This document shows positions 44,491 through 53,195 of a stretch of DNA of 64,000 nt, one piece after another. The position numbers were made by a program, and so were the translations under genes. The stretch comes from UBA7434 sp042090785 (GTDB lineage: Bacteria; Pseudomonadota; Gammaproteobacteria; Pseudomonadales; UBA7434), in contig JBELIP010000004.1 in NCBI GenBank assembly GCA_042090785.1, positions 55,593-119,592 on the forward strand, given 5' to 3'. Each line of letters opens with the position of its first letter. Within the stretch, counting starts at the first letter, position 1. Under the pieces are notes generated by a model. That model made no database searches, was not told where the DNA came from, and worked only from the letters and a program-made list of their open reading frames with translations.

Positions 44491-45711
44491 TTAGCGAAGA
44501 AAATTAAACAGCGAAAGACTAGAGACTTTAACAAAACTTTGCTGCGCAGCCTCTAATACAAAACTTTGAAACGATAAGCGACTGACCGCCTCGGCATAAT
44601 CAAGACCACGTAACTCGTCCAGTACACCGGTGCTAATTAGGTCAAGACTTTGTTGACTGGCACGGGTCGATTCCAAGGTATTTAAGCGCGCACCAATTCG
44701 GCCTCGTCCAGACAGTAAATTATCTTGGATATTACTGAGATTATTGAGTGCATCACCAATAAACGCGCTTCTTTCGACAGGGTCGGTAAAGCTCGCCAAA
44801 CTAGCGCCAATACGCTGCACTGTATTGAGCATATTTTCTTTACGCGTTGATTCAATAACAAAGGTATCCGTTGGGTTGGGAATATCACTGAACGTTACCT
44901 CCACACCGTTAATGTTAATGGGTGTCGCCAAATCGTAAGGCACATTAATACTCATTAACTGCCCATCCGATAAACGTTTTACCGAATAATTAGGGCCCAC
45001 CGGTACAGCACTAGTCGTATCATTAAAAATAATGGCATAGTCTTCGGGAAACACCGCATCAAAAGCCGCTTGATCTACAACTAAGCCGCGACCTATTTGA
45101 ACATCTGAGCTATTGTTGGCGCTCGCAGAGACCACGACGTTATTATTCACCGTAGCAATATCGGCAAACAACGCTTTACCGCTTTCGCTGCTGGCAATTT
45201 TTAGCCCATTAGCCACCTGTTCATAACGTACACCCTCATCACCTTGAAAAGCATAGTTATCCCCTACCGCCGAAAATGCCTCTACATTGGTTTTAAAACC
45301 CGAGAAAATATAACTACCGTTTTCATCACGCGCATTGGTCAAATCGACCAACTCTTGCAGCCGCTGATTAATTTCAACCGTAATTTGTAGACGATCTTCA
45401 TTAGTTAGTGCGCCACTACCTGCCTGTATTACTAATTCACGCACACGATCAATAACGCCTTCAACGTTATCAATTTGAATTTCTGCTCGTTGTAATCGAC
45501 CTTCGACATTATCGATATTGCGCTGATATTGCTTACTGCTGGTTAACTCAGACTCAAGTTCTAGGATTCGTGCCGATGCTACAGGATCATCAGATGGCTT
45601 AAGCACCCGTTGCCCAGATGCAATTTGCTCTTGCGTGCGGGCAACTTCACTGGAGGCATTGGTAATCCCTCTTAAACCTGTCGTATAAATTTGTGCTGAC
45701 GATAAACGCAT
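44491..45711 (-). CDS. flgL: Hook-filament junction protein FlgL
   Basis: FlgL (HAP3) joins hook and filament with FlgK. From the ATG at 45711 it has 406 residues, beginning MRLSSAQIYTTGLRGI, with the flagellin-like segment QEQIASGQRVLKPSDDPVASARILELE and a C terminus with YAEAVSRLSFQSFVLEAAQQSF. A GTG three codons upstream is an alternative start. It follows flgK by 103-112 bp. Confidence 0.93.
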   Translation of the reverse strand: MRLSSAQIYTTGLRGITNASSEVARTQEQIASGQRVLKPSDDPVASARILELESELTSSKQYQRNIDNVEGRLQRAEIQIDNVEGVIDRVRELVIQAGSGALTNEDRLQITVEINQRLQELVDLTNARDENGSYIFSGFKTNVEAFSAVGDNYAFQGDEGVRYEQVANGLKIASSESGKALFADIATVNNNVVVSASANNSSDVQIGRGLVVDQAAFDAVFPEDYAIIFNDTTSAVPVGPNYSVKRLSDGQLMSINVPYDLATPININGVEVTFSDIPNPTDTFVIESTRKENMLNTVQRIGASLASFTDPVERSAFIGDALNNLSNIQDNLLSGRGRIGARLNTLESTRASQQSLDLISTGVLDELRGLDYAEAVSRLSFQSFVLEAAQQSFVKVSSLSLFNFLR

Positions 45712-45735
45712 AAAACCCACTATTTAAGTGTCTGT

Positions 45736-45761
45736 TAATTAGGTCATGTAATTAGGTCATG
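45736..45761 (-). repeat. 13-bp tandem duplication between flgK and flgL
   Basis: Two identical copies of TAATTAGGTCATG (plus strand) stand head to tail just upstream of flgL. Confidence 0.85.
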
Positions 45762-45823
45762 AAAACGTATCACTTTGCTTTAGCCCAAAGGGCGTAAGCC
45801 AAAAGAGCGTTAGAAAAAAAGCT

Positions 45824-48514
45824 TTAACGAAACGCACCTAATAATGTATCAAAAATCTCTCTTGCCACAGTAATAATTTGTGCCGAAGCAGTATAAGCCT
45901 GTTGAAATTGAATTAAGCGAGCGGCTTCTTCGTCGAGGTTCACACCTGCCACAGAATCGCGTCTTGCTGTTGTTTGAAACAATAACGACTGCACCGCTTC
46001 GCGATCAATATTCGTGGCGCTAGTTTGCGCACCAACTTGTGAGACCAGCTGACTATAGCCCTGCGCAACACTCATCGAACCATTATCCAATATATCGGCC
46101 GTCTGTAAGCTAGCTAACGCTAAAGCGTTACGGTTATCGCCAACACCTGATTCATTAAACCCAATTGAAAAAGTATCGCCCACATCTGGCGCACCGGCAA
46201 GACTCACCTGATAACCCAAATAAACCGGCAATGGCTGCGGGGTCGGATTGGTAAACAAACCGCCTGAGGTACTAATAGTTGACCCTGCATCCGTAATAAT
46301 ATCAATGCTGCCGCCGACAACCGCTTCTTGATTATTGAACACAAAAATATTGGTAGCAACGCCATTAACATTAACAATTTCAAGCCTATCATTAGCATCG
46401 GCACCAAACTCTTCAAAGCGCAGGTCAGCACCATTCACAGACCTTACCGTTAGCAAAGTGCCATCACTACTTGCGCTAATCCCACTGCCAGCAAACACCT
46501 GGTTAATACGCTCAGCAAGGCTATCGCTAGTGAGCGGGTTAGGCAGCGGACCTAATGCCGGATCGGTTAACGTCACACCATTCAAGCGAATGCGTAACAA
46601 ACCTAAATCGCCGTCATCAACAATATTCAAAGTTGCTTGAGTATTTGCTGTAGCGGTTACGCCGTTTAAAGTATTAATTCGCGCGGCCGCTGTGGCCGCC
46701 GATTCATCGGCTAACAAATTAACCGAGGTAACGCTCGTTGCACCTGTCGCAGCATTAACCGTATTAACGGTAATAGTCTCAGTAGTGATTAACGGGTTCG
46801 GATCGGGATAACCATTACTCACGCCGCTGCCAATAATTCCAACTTGAGCATCAAAGACATGTGCTGCTGTTGTTGCTATATAAGTAGAACTAAAATCTTG
46901 CGGCAATAAAGCATTATTTTGGTTTGGCGCAAACGTTTGATTTCTTAACGGCGGGCTTAACTGCTGTGGATTAAGTGGGTCGCTATTATCTAACACATCA
47001 TAAGTCGACGCACTGGTGAAACGAATTAACAAAGGTGGCGACAATTGGCCACTATTGGCAAACGCCGGTAAGCTTTGCGCATCAACTTCACCAACGCGAA
47101 TAATGCCGCCCTGTGAAATGACACCCGTACCCGAATTACCCAAGTTCGCATCGGCAATAATCGGCGAGCCTAAGGCCAATGATGCCGTATCCCGAACATT
47201 CACCGCCATGCTTTCAGCGGCCGACAGCGTTGGGCTAATTAAAAAACTATCACCATTTTGAAAACTACCCGAAGTTAAATTAATAGAAAAACCTTGATCG
47301 GTCATTAACGTCTGCGGAAAGCTATTAGATAGCATACCACTAGAGACAACCGTTTGATCGCTAGCACGCACTAAAGTGTAATTCAGCGCACCCGAGCCTC
47401 CCAAATTTAAACGATATTCACTACCCGTTAATTGACCAACATCACCAATAGATACCGATACGACACGGTCATTCGGAAAACCATTATTACTTGACGCTTT
47501 AACACGCTCACGCATTAAAGCATCGGTATTAACAGGAGTGAAAAAATCAATACCCTGCTGACCGTTTAAATCGATACCTGCTCGGTGCTGGGCATTAAAC
47601 ATATCCGTTACTGCTAGCGCCAATACACCTACATTACCTTTTGCAGAATCCAACACCTCATTTCGATAACGTAATAAACCACCCAAACTGCCACCAGAAA
47701 AACTTTCGGTAACAATTTGCAAATTGTTATTAACATCAATTGCCAGCTCAGTACGACTTGGATCCAACGGATTATCCATAGCCACTACACGGTTGGAATT
47801 GCTTCCTAAGACTAAAGGTTGGCCGCCCCCGACAAAGACATTAATAATATTACCGTCTTGCTCAGAAGTACTAAATGAAACCAATTCAGAAAGTTGTCGT
47901 AATGCCTCTTCGCGACGATCTAATAAATCATTGACTTGATCAGACGTAGAAAAACTCTGTGCTGCAGAAATATCGCCATTTAATTTTGCAATACTCACGG
48001 CAAGTTGATCGACCTGAGAACCAATTGAACGAATTTGGCTATTAACATTATCTGTCTGGCCACCAATTCCTGCTTGCAACACATTAAATCGTTGCGCAAG
48101 ACGCTCAGCTTCACTTAAAACCAGCTGACGCGCTGGTAATGAAGTCGGCGAATCTGCAACCGCCTGTAACGAAGAAAAAAAACTATCTAAGGCTGCAGTT
48201 AATCCCGTATTTGCGCCAGCAATAACCGAATCCAACTGGCCAATTTGTGCCGCAAAAGCGTCTAACTCGGCAAAATTTGCCGTATCAATACGTAATTGCT
48301 GAGTAATAAATTCGTTAGTAATGCGGCGTATAGTTTCCACTTCAACGCCATTGCCAACAAAACCGCCATTACCAAATTTTGGCGCATTGGTTTCAAGCAC
48401 AACCTCTTGCCGGCTATAACCCTGAACATTAGCGTTAGCAATATTATGGCCGGTAGTGTTAATTGCCGTTTGGCTGGCAAGCAGACCTGTGACACCGATA
48501 TTGAGCAAGCCCAT
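45824..48514 (-). CDS. flgK: Hook-filament junction protein FlgK, enlarged
   Basis: FlgK (HAP1) is the first junction protein on the hook. The N terminus MGLLNIGVTGLLASQTAINTTGHNIANANVQGYSRQEV and the C terminus LDEEAARLIQFQQAYTASAQIITVAREIFDTLLGAF are canonical. At 896 residues it is far longer than E. coli FlgK (547); the extra lies in the exposed middle (about 330-780), rich in Asn, Thr and Ser and beta-like. It follows flgJ directly. Confidence 0.95.
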   Translation of the reverse strand: MGLLNIGVTGLLASQTAINTTGHNIANANVQGYSRQEVVLETNAPKFGNGGFVGNGVEVETIRRITNEFITQQLRIDTANFAELDAFAAQIGQLDSVIAGANTGLTAALDSFFSSLQAVADSPTSLPARQLVLSEAERLAQRFNVLQAGIGGQTDNVNSQIRSIGSQVDQLAVSIAKLNGDISAAQSFSTSDQVNDLLDRREEALRQLSELVSFSTSEQDGNIINVFVGGGQPLVLGSNSNRVVAMDNPLDPSRTELAIDVNNNLQIVTESFSGGSLGGLLRYRNEVLDSAKGNVGVLALAVTDMFNAQHRAGIDLNGQQGIDFFTPVNTDALMRERVKASSNNGFPNDRVVSVSIGDVGQLTGSEYRLNLGGSGALNYTLVRASDQTVVSSGMLSNSFPQTLMTDQGFSINLTSGSFQNGDSFLISPTLSAAESMAVNVRDTASLALGSPIIADANLGNSGTGVISQGGIIRVGEVDAQSLPAFANSGQLSPPLLIRFTSASTYDVLDNSDPLNPQQLSPPLRNQTFAPNQNNALLPQDFSSTYIATTAAHVFDAQVGIIGSGVSNGYPDPNPLITTETITVNTVNAATGATSVTSVNLLADESAATAAARINTLNGVTATANTQATLNIVDDGDLGLLRIRLNGVTLTDPALGPLPNPLTSDSLAERINQVFAGSGISASSDGTLLTVRSVNGADLRFEEFGADANDRLEIVNVNGVATNIFVFNNQEAVVGGSIDIITDAGSTISTSGGLFTNPTPQPLPVYLGYQVSLAGAPDVGDTFSIGFNESGVGDNRNALALASLQTADILDNGSMSVAQGYSQLVSQVGAQTSATNIDREAVQSLLFQTTARRDSVAGVNLDEEAARLIQFQQAYTASAQIITVAREIFDTLLGAFR

Positions 48515-48548
48515 TTATTGACCTCGACCTTTGCTATCTGCGTAAACC

Positions 48549-49631
48549 TTATTCATACAATGGCTGCTCAGACAGTGAAACCAATGTGGCATCGAATGAT
48601 TCCTTTTTGAATACATCACGCTTAAGAATATCTTGTACTTTTTCAGCGTATTTTGGATCCGTGGCATAACCCGCATTTTGTAATGCTTGAATATAGCCAG
48701 CAGCATCAGTAGCTTTTTCTAACGCGGGCTGATAACGCGATTGTGAACTGACAAAATCAACATAGTCATTAAAGCTTTGTTCAAAAGAATTATAACGACG
48801 GAAACTCGCATTCACTTTAATTGGCTGACCGTCGTAGTACTCCAAGGTCTCGACAGGAGTCACCGGGCCAGACCAGCGGTCGTCTGCTTTAATACCAAAT
48901 AAATTAAACCCATGCTGACCATCTTTACTGCTAGGTAAATGCTGCCCCCAACCGGTTTCTAGAGCCGCTTGTGCCAGTAGTGTAGAAGGCGCAACACCTA
49001 GCTTGCTTGCTGCTTGCTCGGCACTGTCATAGAGTTCAGTAACAAACGCTTCTGGCGATTCAAAGCGTACATTAATTGTTGCTAATGGAGTGTTTAACGC
49101 AGAGTCACTATTGGCTGGCGCAACAAACGCATTGCGTTGTTGAGTTATTCTTGCGCCTGCTAATATTTGTTCTATAGACATCGCTGCTGAGGATGAACCA
49201 CTATTGTTATTCACCGAACGCTCGCCACCTAACTGACGTGACTCTTTATTTAACGGATGTGGCTCTCCACCTAACTGACGTGACATCGGCTCAGCAAACC
49301 CCAACCCTTTACCGCGGGTTAATTCAACGCTCCATTGGTCATCTAACATTTCTTGATAAAACGCTACTTGATCACCACCAAGGTAGCTGCCTTCAGAAAA
49401 AACGTTAGTGGCGCTTCGCATATTTTTTAGCATCATGTTAACGAGTATCGATTCAAACTGTTTTGACACTTCCGCCAGCGCGGCATTTTCATTAACCTGA
49501 CCTAACTGCTTAATAGACTGCAAACCCTGTAAATCACTGTATACCGTACTATGAGCCGAACCATGACCACTACCATACACTGCGGGTGACGCAGATATCG
49601 AACTAGCATTGATGGATGTAAGTGCTGACAT
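48549..49631 (-). CDS. flgJ: Rod-cap protein with peptidoglycan hydrolase domain
   Basis: FlgJ caps the growing rod and opens the peptidoglycan. The 360-residue product has the N-terminal rod-binding domain (EVSKQFESILVNMMLKNMRSATN, EMLDDQWSVELTRGKGLG) and a C-terminal glucosaminidase domain (SKLGVAPSTLLAQAALETGWGQHLP with the catalytic Glu; NDYVDFVSSQSRY). The linker contains a duplicated SRQLGGE segment. It lies between flgI and flgK. Confidence 0.95.
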   Translation of the reverse strand: MSALTSINASSISASPAVYGSGHGSAHSTVYSDLQGLQSIKQLGQVNENAALAEVSKQFESILVNMMLKNMRSATNVFSEGSYLGGDQVAFYQEMLDDQWSVELTRGKGLGFAEPMSRQLGGEPHPLNKESRQLGGERSVNNNSGSSSAAMSIEQILAGARITQQRNAFVAPANSDSALNTPLATINVRFESPEAFVTELYDSAEQAASKLGVAPSTLLAQAALETGWGQHLPSSKDGQHGFNLFGIKADDRWSGPVTPVETLEYYDGQPIKVNASFRRYNSFEQSFNDYVDFVSSQSRYQPALEKATDAAGYIQALQNAGYATDPKYAEKVQDILKRDVFKKESFDATLVSLSEQPLYE

Positions 49632-49686
49632 GATTAACCTATAAAAACTTATTTACTTCTCGCTTAATACGTTTTTGAATAATGCC

Positions 49687-50823
49687 TTATATAACAACAA
49701 GCTCAGCACGAAGTGCACCCGCTTGTTTCATAGCCTCAAGTATTGCCATTAAGTCACCGGGCGCTGCACCGACCAAATTCACCGCTCTAACTATTTCATT
49801 TAACTGCGTACCCGGATCAAACAAAAACATACGATTTTGCTCTTCTTCAATCTCAATACCGGAGTCAGCAACAATAGCTGTTTCACCACCCGCTAAAGCA
49901 TTTGGCTGACTCACCGCTGCATTCTCAGCAACCGTCACAGTCAAGCTACCATGCGTAACAGCAACAGGAGAAACCTTGACACTACTACCCACAACAATCG
50001 TACCTGTTCGTGAATTAATAATGACTTTAGCTGAAGCCTGCCCTTGTTCTATCTCAAGATTTTCTAACATAGAAACATAAGTCACGCGTTGGTCAGCCGT
50101 GGCAGGTGAAGTCACAATAATTGAACCGGCATCCAAAGCTTGCGCCACATCCGGCCCAAAAACCGTATTAATACGATCGGCAACACGCTTAGCCGTGGTG
50201 AAATCCGAACGATGCAAATTAAAAATAATATTACTTGCAGTATCAAAACCACTATCAATCATCCGCTCAACCGTTGCACCGTTAGGGATACGGCCAACAC
50301 TAGGCACATTGACGGTAATTTTTGAACCATCATTGCCTTGCGCACCAAAACCACCTACCACTAAATTGCCTTGAGCTAATGCATAAGTCTGCCCATCAAT
50401 ACCTTTTAAAGGTGCTAGTAATAAACTGCCGCCACGTAAACTTTTTGCATTACCAATAGACGAAACCGTAATATCAATTGTTTGGCCAGGCTTAGCAAAC
50501 GCTGGAATTTCTGCATGAATAGCTACGGCAGCAACATTCTTTAACTGAAAGCGCGCACCTTCGGGTGTGGTAATACCAAACTGCTTTAACATATTGGTAA
50601 ACGACTGCGTAGTAAAAGGTGTTTGTGATGTTTGGTCACCTGAACCATCCAAACCAACCACTAGACCATAACCCACTAAAGCGTTTGAGCGCACACCGGC
50701 AATAGAGGCCATATCTTTTAAGCGATCGGCCTGGGCGGCAACGGCGACAAACAATAGGCTAACTGTTAGCAACAGTTGCTTTAAGCGATATAAAGAACTA
50801 CGTTGATGATTCATAAATGGCAT
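49687..50823 (-). CDS. flgI: Flagellar P-ring protein
   Basis: FlgI forms the periplasmic P ring around the rod. The 378-residue precursor has a signal peptide (LLLTVSLLFVAVAAQA) and the family start DRLKDMASIAGVRSNALVGYGLVVGLDGSGDQT. It ends GAAPGDLMAILEAMKQAGALRAELVVI, typical of FlgI. It starts one base after the flgH stop, indicating coupling. Confidence 0.96.
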   Translation of the reverse strand: MPFMNHQRSSLYRLKQLLLTVSLLFVAVAAQADRLKDMASIAGVRSNALVGYGLVVGLDGSGDQTSQTPFTTQSFTNMLKQFGITTPEGARFQLKNVAAVAIHAEIPAFAKPGQTIDITVSSIGNAKSLRGGSLLLAPLKGIDGQTYALAQGNLVVGGFGAQGNDGSKITVNVPSVGRIPNGATVERMIDSGFDTASNIIFNLHRSDFTTAKRVADRINTVFGPDVAQALDAGSIIVTSPATADQRVTYVSMLENLEIEQGQASAKVIINSRTGTIVVGSSVKVSPVAVTHGSLTVTVAENAAVSQPNALAGGETAIVADSGIEIEEEQNRMFLFDPGTQLNEIVRAVNLVGAAPGDLMAILEAMKQAGALRAELVVI

Positions 50824-50824
50824 C

Positions 50825-51550
50825 CTAAAAAGGCCAGACAGAAGAATTAAAGAAGCGCGAAGCCCAACCTTGTTTATTGGCTGCAGCTAAGTCACCCGTA
50901 CCGCTATACGAAATACGCGCATCCGCAACTTTAGTAGATGAAATCGTATTATTAGAAGCAACGTCATCTGGACGAATCAATCCGCTAATGCGAATAAACT
51001 CTTGCCCATTGGTCAGAGTCATCCATTTTTCACCGCGAATGACTAACAAACCATTAGGCATAACATCAGCAATAGTCACTGCAATACTGCCCTGTAAACG
51101 ATTTTGTTGATCAGTTTCGCCCGAGCCATCAAAACTCCGCGTCTGCTCAACATTAGTCAGTAAAGAATTACCTTTAATGTCAACCAACTTGCCTAAAATT
51201 GAATCTTCACCAAAATCAACTTTGCCATCTTTATCAATTTTTGTTTCAGCTGATTTACTCGATACCGTTCTCTCATTTAGCGTAACAGTAATAATGTCAC
51301 CAGCCCGATAAGCGCGGCGATCGTCGTATAAATTCACACCCACTTCAGCGCTAAAAAGGCTACCGGCACTTAACGGCTTCTGACTTTTACTCGACACCTC
51401 AACAGGAGCAAACTCTGCGGTATCGGGTTTTTCTGCATGAGGCACAACAGCACAGCCACCAAGGAATAACATGGATATTGCTAGCCATTGAAGCTGCTTA
51501 AAAATCGGTATTTTAATCAACATTTTTTTCATTGCCTTCATCACCAACAT
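50825..51550 (-). CDS. flgH: Flagellar L-ring lipoprotein
   Basis: FlgH forms the outer-membrane L ring. About 241 residues, with a lipobox LGGC (LQWLAISMLFLGGC), then LFSAEVGVNLYDDRRAYRAGDIITVTLNERTVSSKSAETKID and the C-terminal LTNGQEFIRISGLIRPDDVASNNTISSTKVADARISYSG. Several in-frame starts lie between 51553 and 51523; none has a clearly superior ribosome-binding site. It is 10-12 bp after flgG. Confidence 0.95.
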   Translation of the reverse strand: MLVMKAMKKMLIKIPIFKQLQWLAISMLFLGGCAVVPHAEKPDTAEFAPVEVSSKSQKPLSAGSLFSAEVGVNLYDDRRAYRAGDIITVTLNERTVSSKSAETKIDKDGKVDFGEDSILGKLVDIKGNSLLTNVEQTRSFDGSGETDQQNRLQGSIAVTIADVMPNGLLVIRGEKWMTLTNGQEFIRISGLIRPDDVASNNTISSTKVADARISYSGTGDLAAANKQGWASRFFNSSVWPF

Positions 51551-51562
51551 CACTCTAACAAT

Positions 51563-52348
51563 TTAAATATTCTGCGTAACAAATTGCAGCATTTGATCAG
51601 TGGTTTGTAATACTTTTGAATTCACTTCATAGGTACGCTGAGTGGTAATCATATTAACCAGCTCCTCAACAATATTGACATTAGAGTTTTCAATGCTGCC
51701 TTGACGAATAGCACCAAAGCCATTCAAACCGGGTGTACCTTGCTGAGCCGCGCCACTAGAAGCCGTTTCTAAAAATAAATTAGAGCCCATCGCTTGCAAA
51801 CCAGCAGGATTAATAAAGTCCGCTAATTGCACGTTACCTACTTGTGTTGGTGCAGTCTCACCTGCCAACACAACAGACACCGTGCCATCTTGACCAATAG
51901 TGACTGTTTGCGCACCTTCAGGAATAGTGATCGAAGGCTCTAAGACTAAACCGCCTGCGGTCACAATTTCGCCGTCGGCACTTAAATGAAACTCACCATT
52001 TCGTGTATAAGCGGTGTTGCCATTAGGTTGTAGAATTTCAAAAAAACCACGACCATCAATCGCCATATCTAAAGGCTGATCGGTAACTTGCAAATTACCT
52101 GTGGTGAATTGTTTTTGAGTACCGACCACTCGCACACCGGTACCTAACTGCAGGCCCGAAGGTAATTGATTATTCTGTGCCGACTGCGCACCTGGCTGAC
52201 GCTGAATTTGGTAAAGCAAATCTTCAAAGATAACTCGGTCACGCTTATACCCAGCAGTCGAAGCGTTAGCTAAGTTATTAGAGATGGTTGTTAACTGCTT
52301 ATCTTGTGCAGTTAATCCTGTTTTACTGGCAAATAATGCTGCATGCAT
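51563..52348 (-). CDS. flgG: Distal rod protein FlgG
   Basis: FlgG forms the distal rod. The 261-residue product has the rod N terminus (KTGLTAQDKQLTTISNNLANASTAGYKRDRVIFEDLLYQ), the central PLDMAIDGRGFFEI, and the C terminus QGSIENSNVNIVEELVNMITTQRTYEVNSKVLQTTDQML. It lies 54 bp after flgF. Confidence 0.96.
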   Translation of the reverse strand: MHAALFASKTGLTAQDKQLTTISNNLANASTAGYKRDRVIFEDLLYQIQRQPGAQSAQNNQLPSGLQLGTGVRVVGTQKQFTTGNLQVTDQPLDMAIDGRGFFEILQPNGNTAYTRNGEFHLSADGEIVTAGGLVLEPSITIPEGAQTVTIGQDGTVSVVLAGETAPTQVGNVQLADFINPAGLQAMGSNLFLETASSGAAQQGTPGLNGFGAIRQGSIENSNVNIVEELVNMITTQRTYEVNSKVLQTTDQMLQFVTQNI

Positions 52349-52402
52349 GGTGTAACCTCTACTTATTCAATCTGTGTTTAATCTTTTTTTCGGCTAAAAT
52401 AT

Positions 52403-53146
52403 TTATACTTGAACTTGCAAAACACGGGCACTGGATTCAGCATTTTCAGCCACGGTTTGCATCATCTTAATTTGCATTTCAAATTGCCTAGCTAGCGAAA
52501 CAATAGATGTTAATTCACTAACAGCATTAACATTACTATTTTCTAAAAAGCCAGAGCGCAATCGCACATTAGCGTCTAATGCTTCAATATCGTTAGCGCT
52601 GTAAATCAAACCATCCTGTTGTTTTTGCAATGCACTCAAATCAGGATTGACCAATTTAATACGATCCACTGCAACCAATGTTTCAGGCCCCTGCCCTAAA
52701 GCGCGAACAGAAATAGTGCCATCAACACCAACATCTATTTTTTCTGCCTCGGGAATAGCAATAGGACCAGAGTTACCCATCACTAATAAACCACGCTCAT
52801 TGCGTAACAGACCAAACGTATCAACACTTAAGTTGCCACCGCGAGTATAGGCCTCATCACCATTAGCATTTTGCACTGTAATCCAACCATCACCGTCAAC
52901 AGCAACATCCAGCTCACGGCCGGTTTCAATTAAAGGACCACTGCTTAAATTAACCGCAGGCGTTTGGGTAACAGCATAAACGCGACTGTTATAACCATCA
53001 CCGCCTTGAATAGGCATTGACATTGCATTCGCTAAATCGGCTTTAAAACCCACGGTTGAGACGTTAGCTAAATTGTGCGAACGTGCAGCTTGCTCAAGCA
53101 TATTATGCTTAGCACCTGTCATTGAAATATATAATGCACGATCCAC
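52403..53146 (-). CDS. flgF: Proximal rod protein FlgF
   Basis: FlgF is a rod subunit. The 247-residue product begins MDRALYISMTGAKHNMLEQAARSHNLANVSTVGFKAD and contains ELDVAVDGDGWITVQ and a C terminus with GFLENSNVNAVSELTSIVSLARQFEMQIKMM. It is smaller than FlgG, as expected, and 49 bp after flgE. Confidence 0.95.
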   Translation of the reverse strand: MDRALYISMTGAKHNMLEQAARSHNLANVSTVGFKADLANAMSMPIQGGDGYNSRVYAVTQTPAVNLSSGPLIETGRELDVAVDGDGWITVQNANGDEAYTRGGNLSVDTFGLLRNERGLLVMGNSGPIAIPEAEKIDVGVDGTISVRALGQGPETLVAVDRIKLVNPDLSALQKQQDGLIYSANDIEALDANVRLRSGFLENSNVNAVSELTSIVSLARQFEMQIKMMQTVAENAESSARVLQVQV

Positions 53147-53195
53147 TATTTAGCCCGCCTATTATTTTGCATTTTACGTTTACTGCGTTAAAAAA

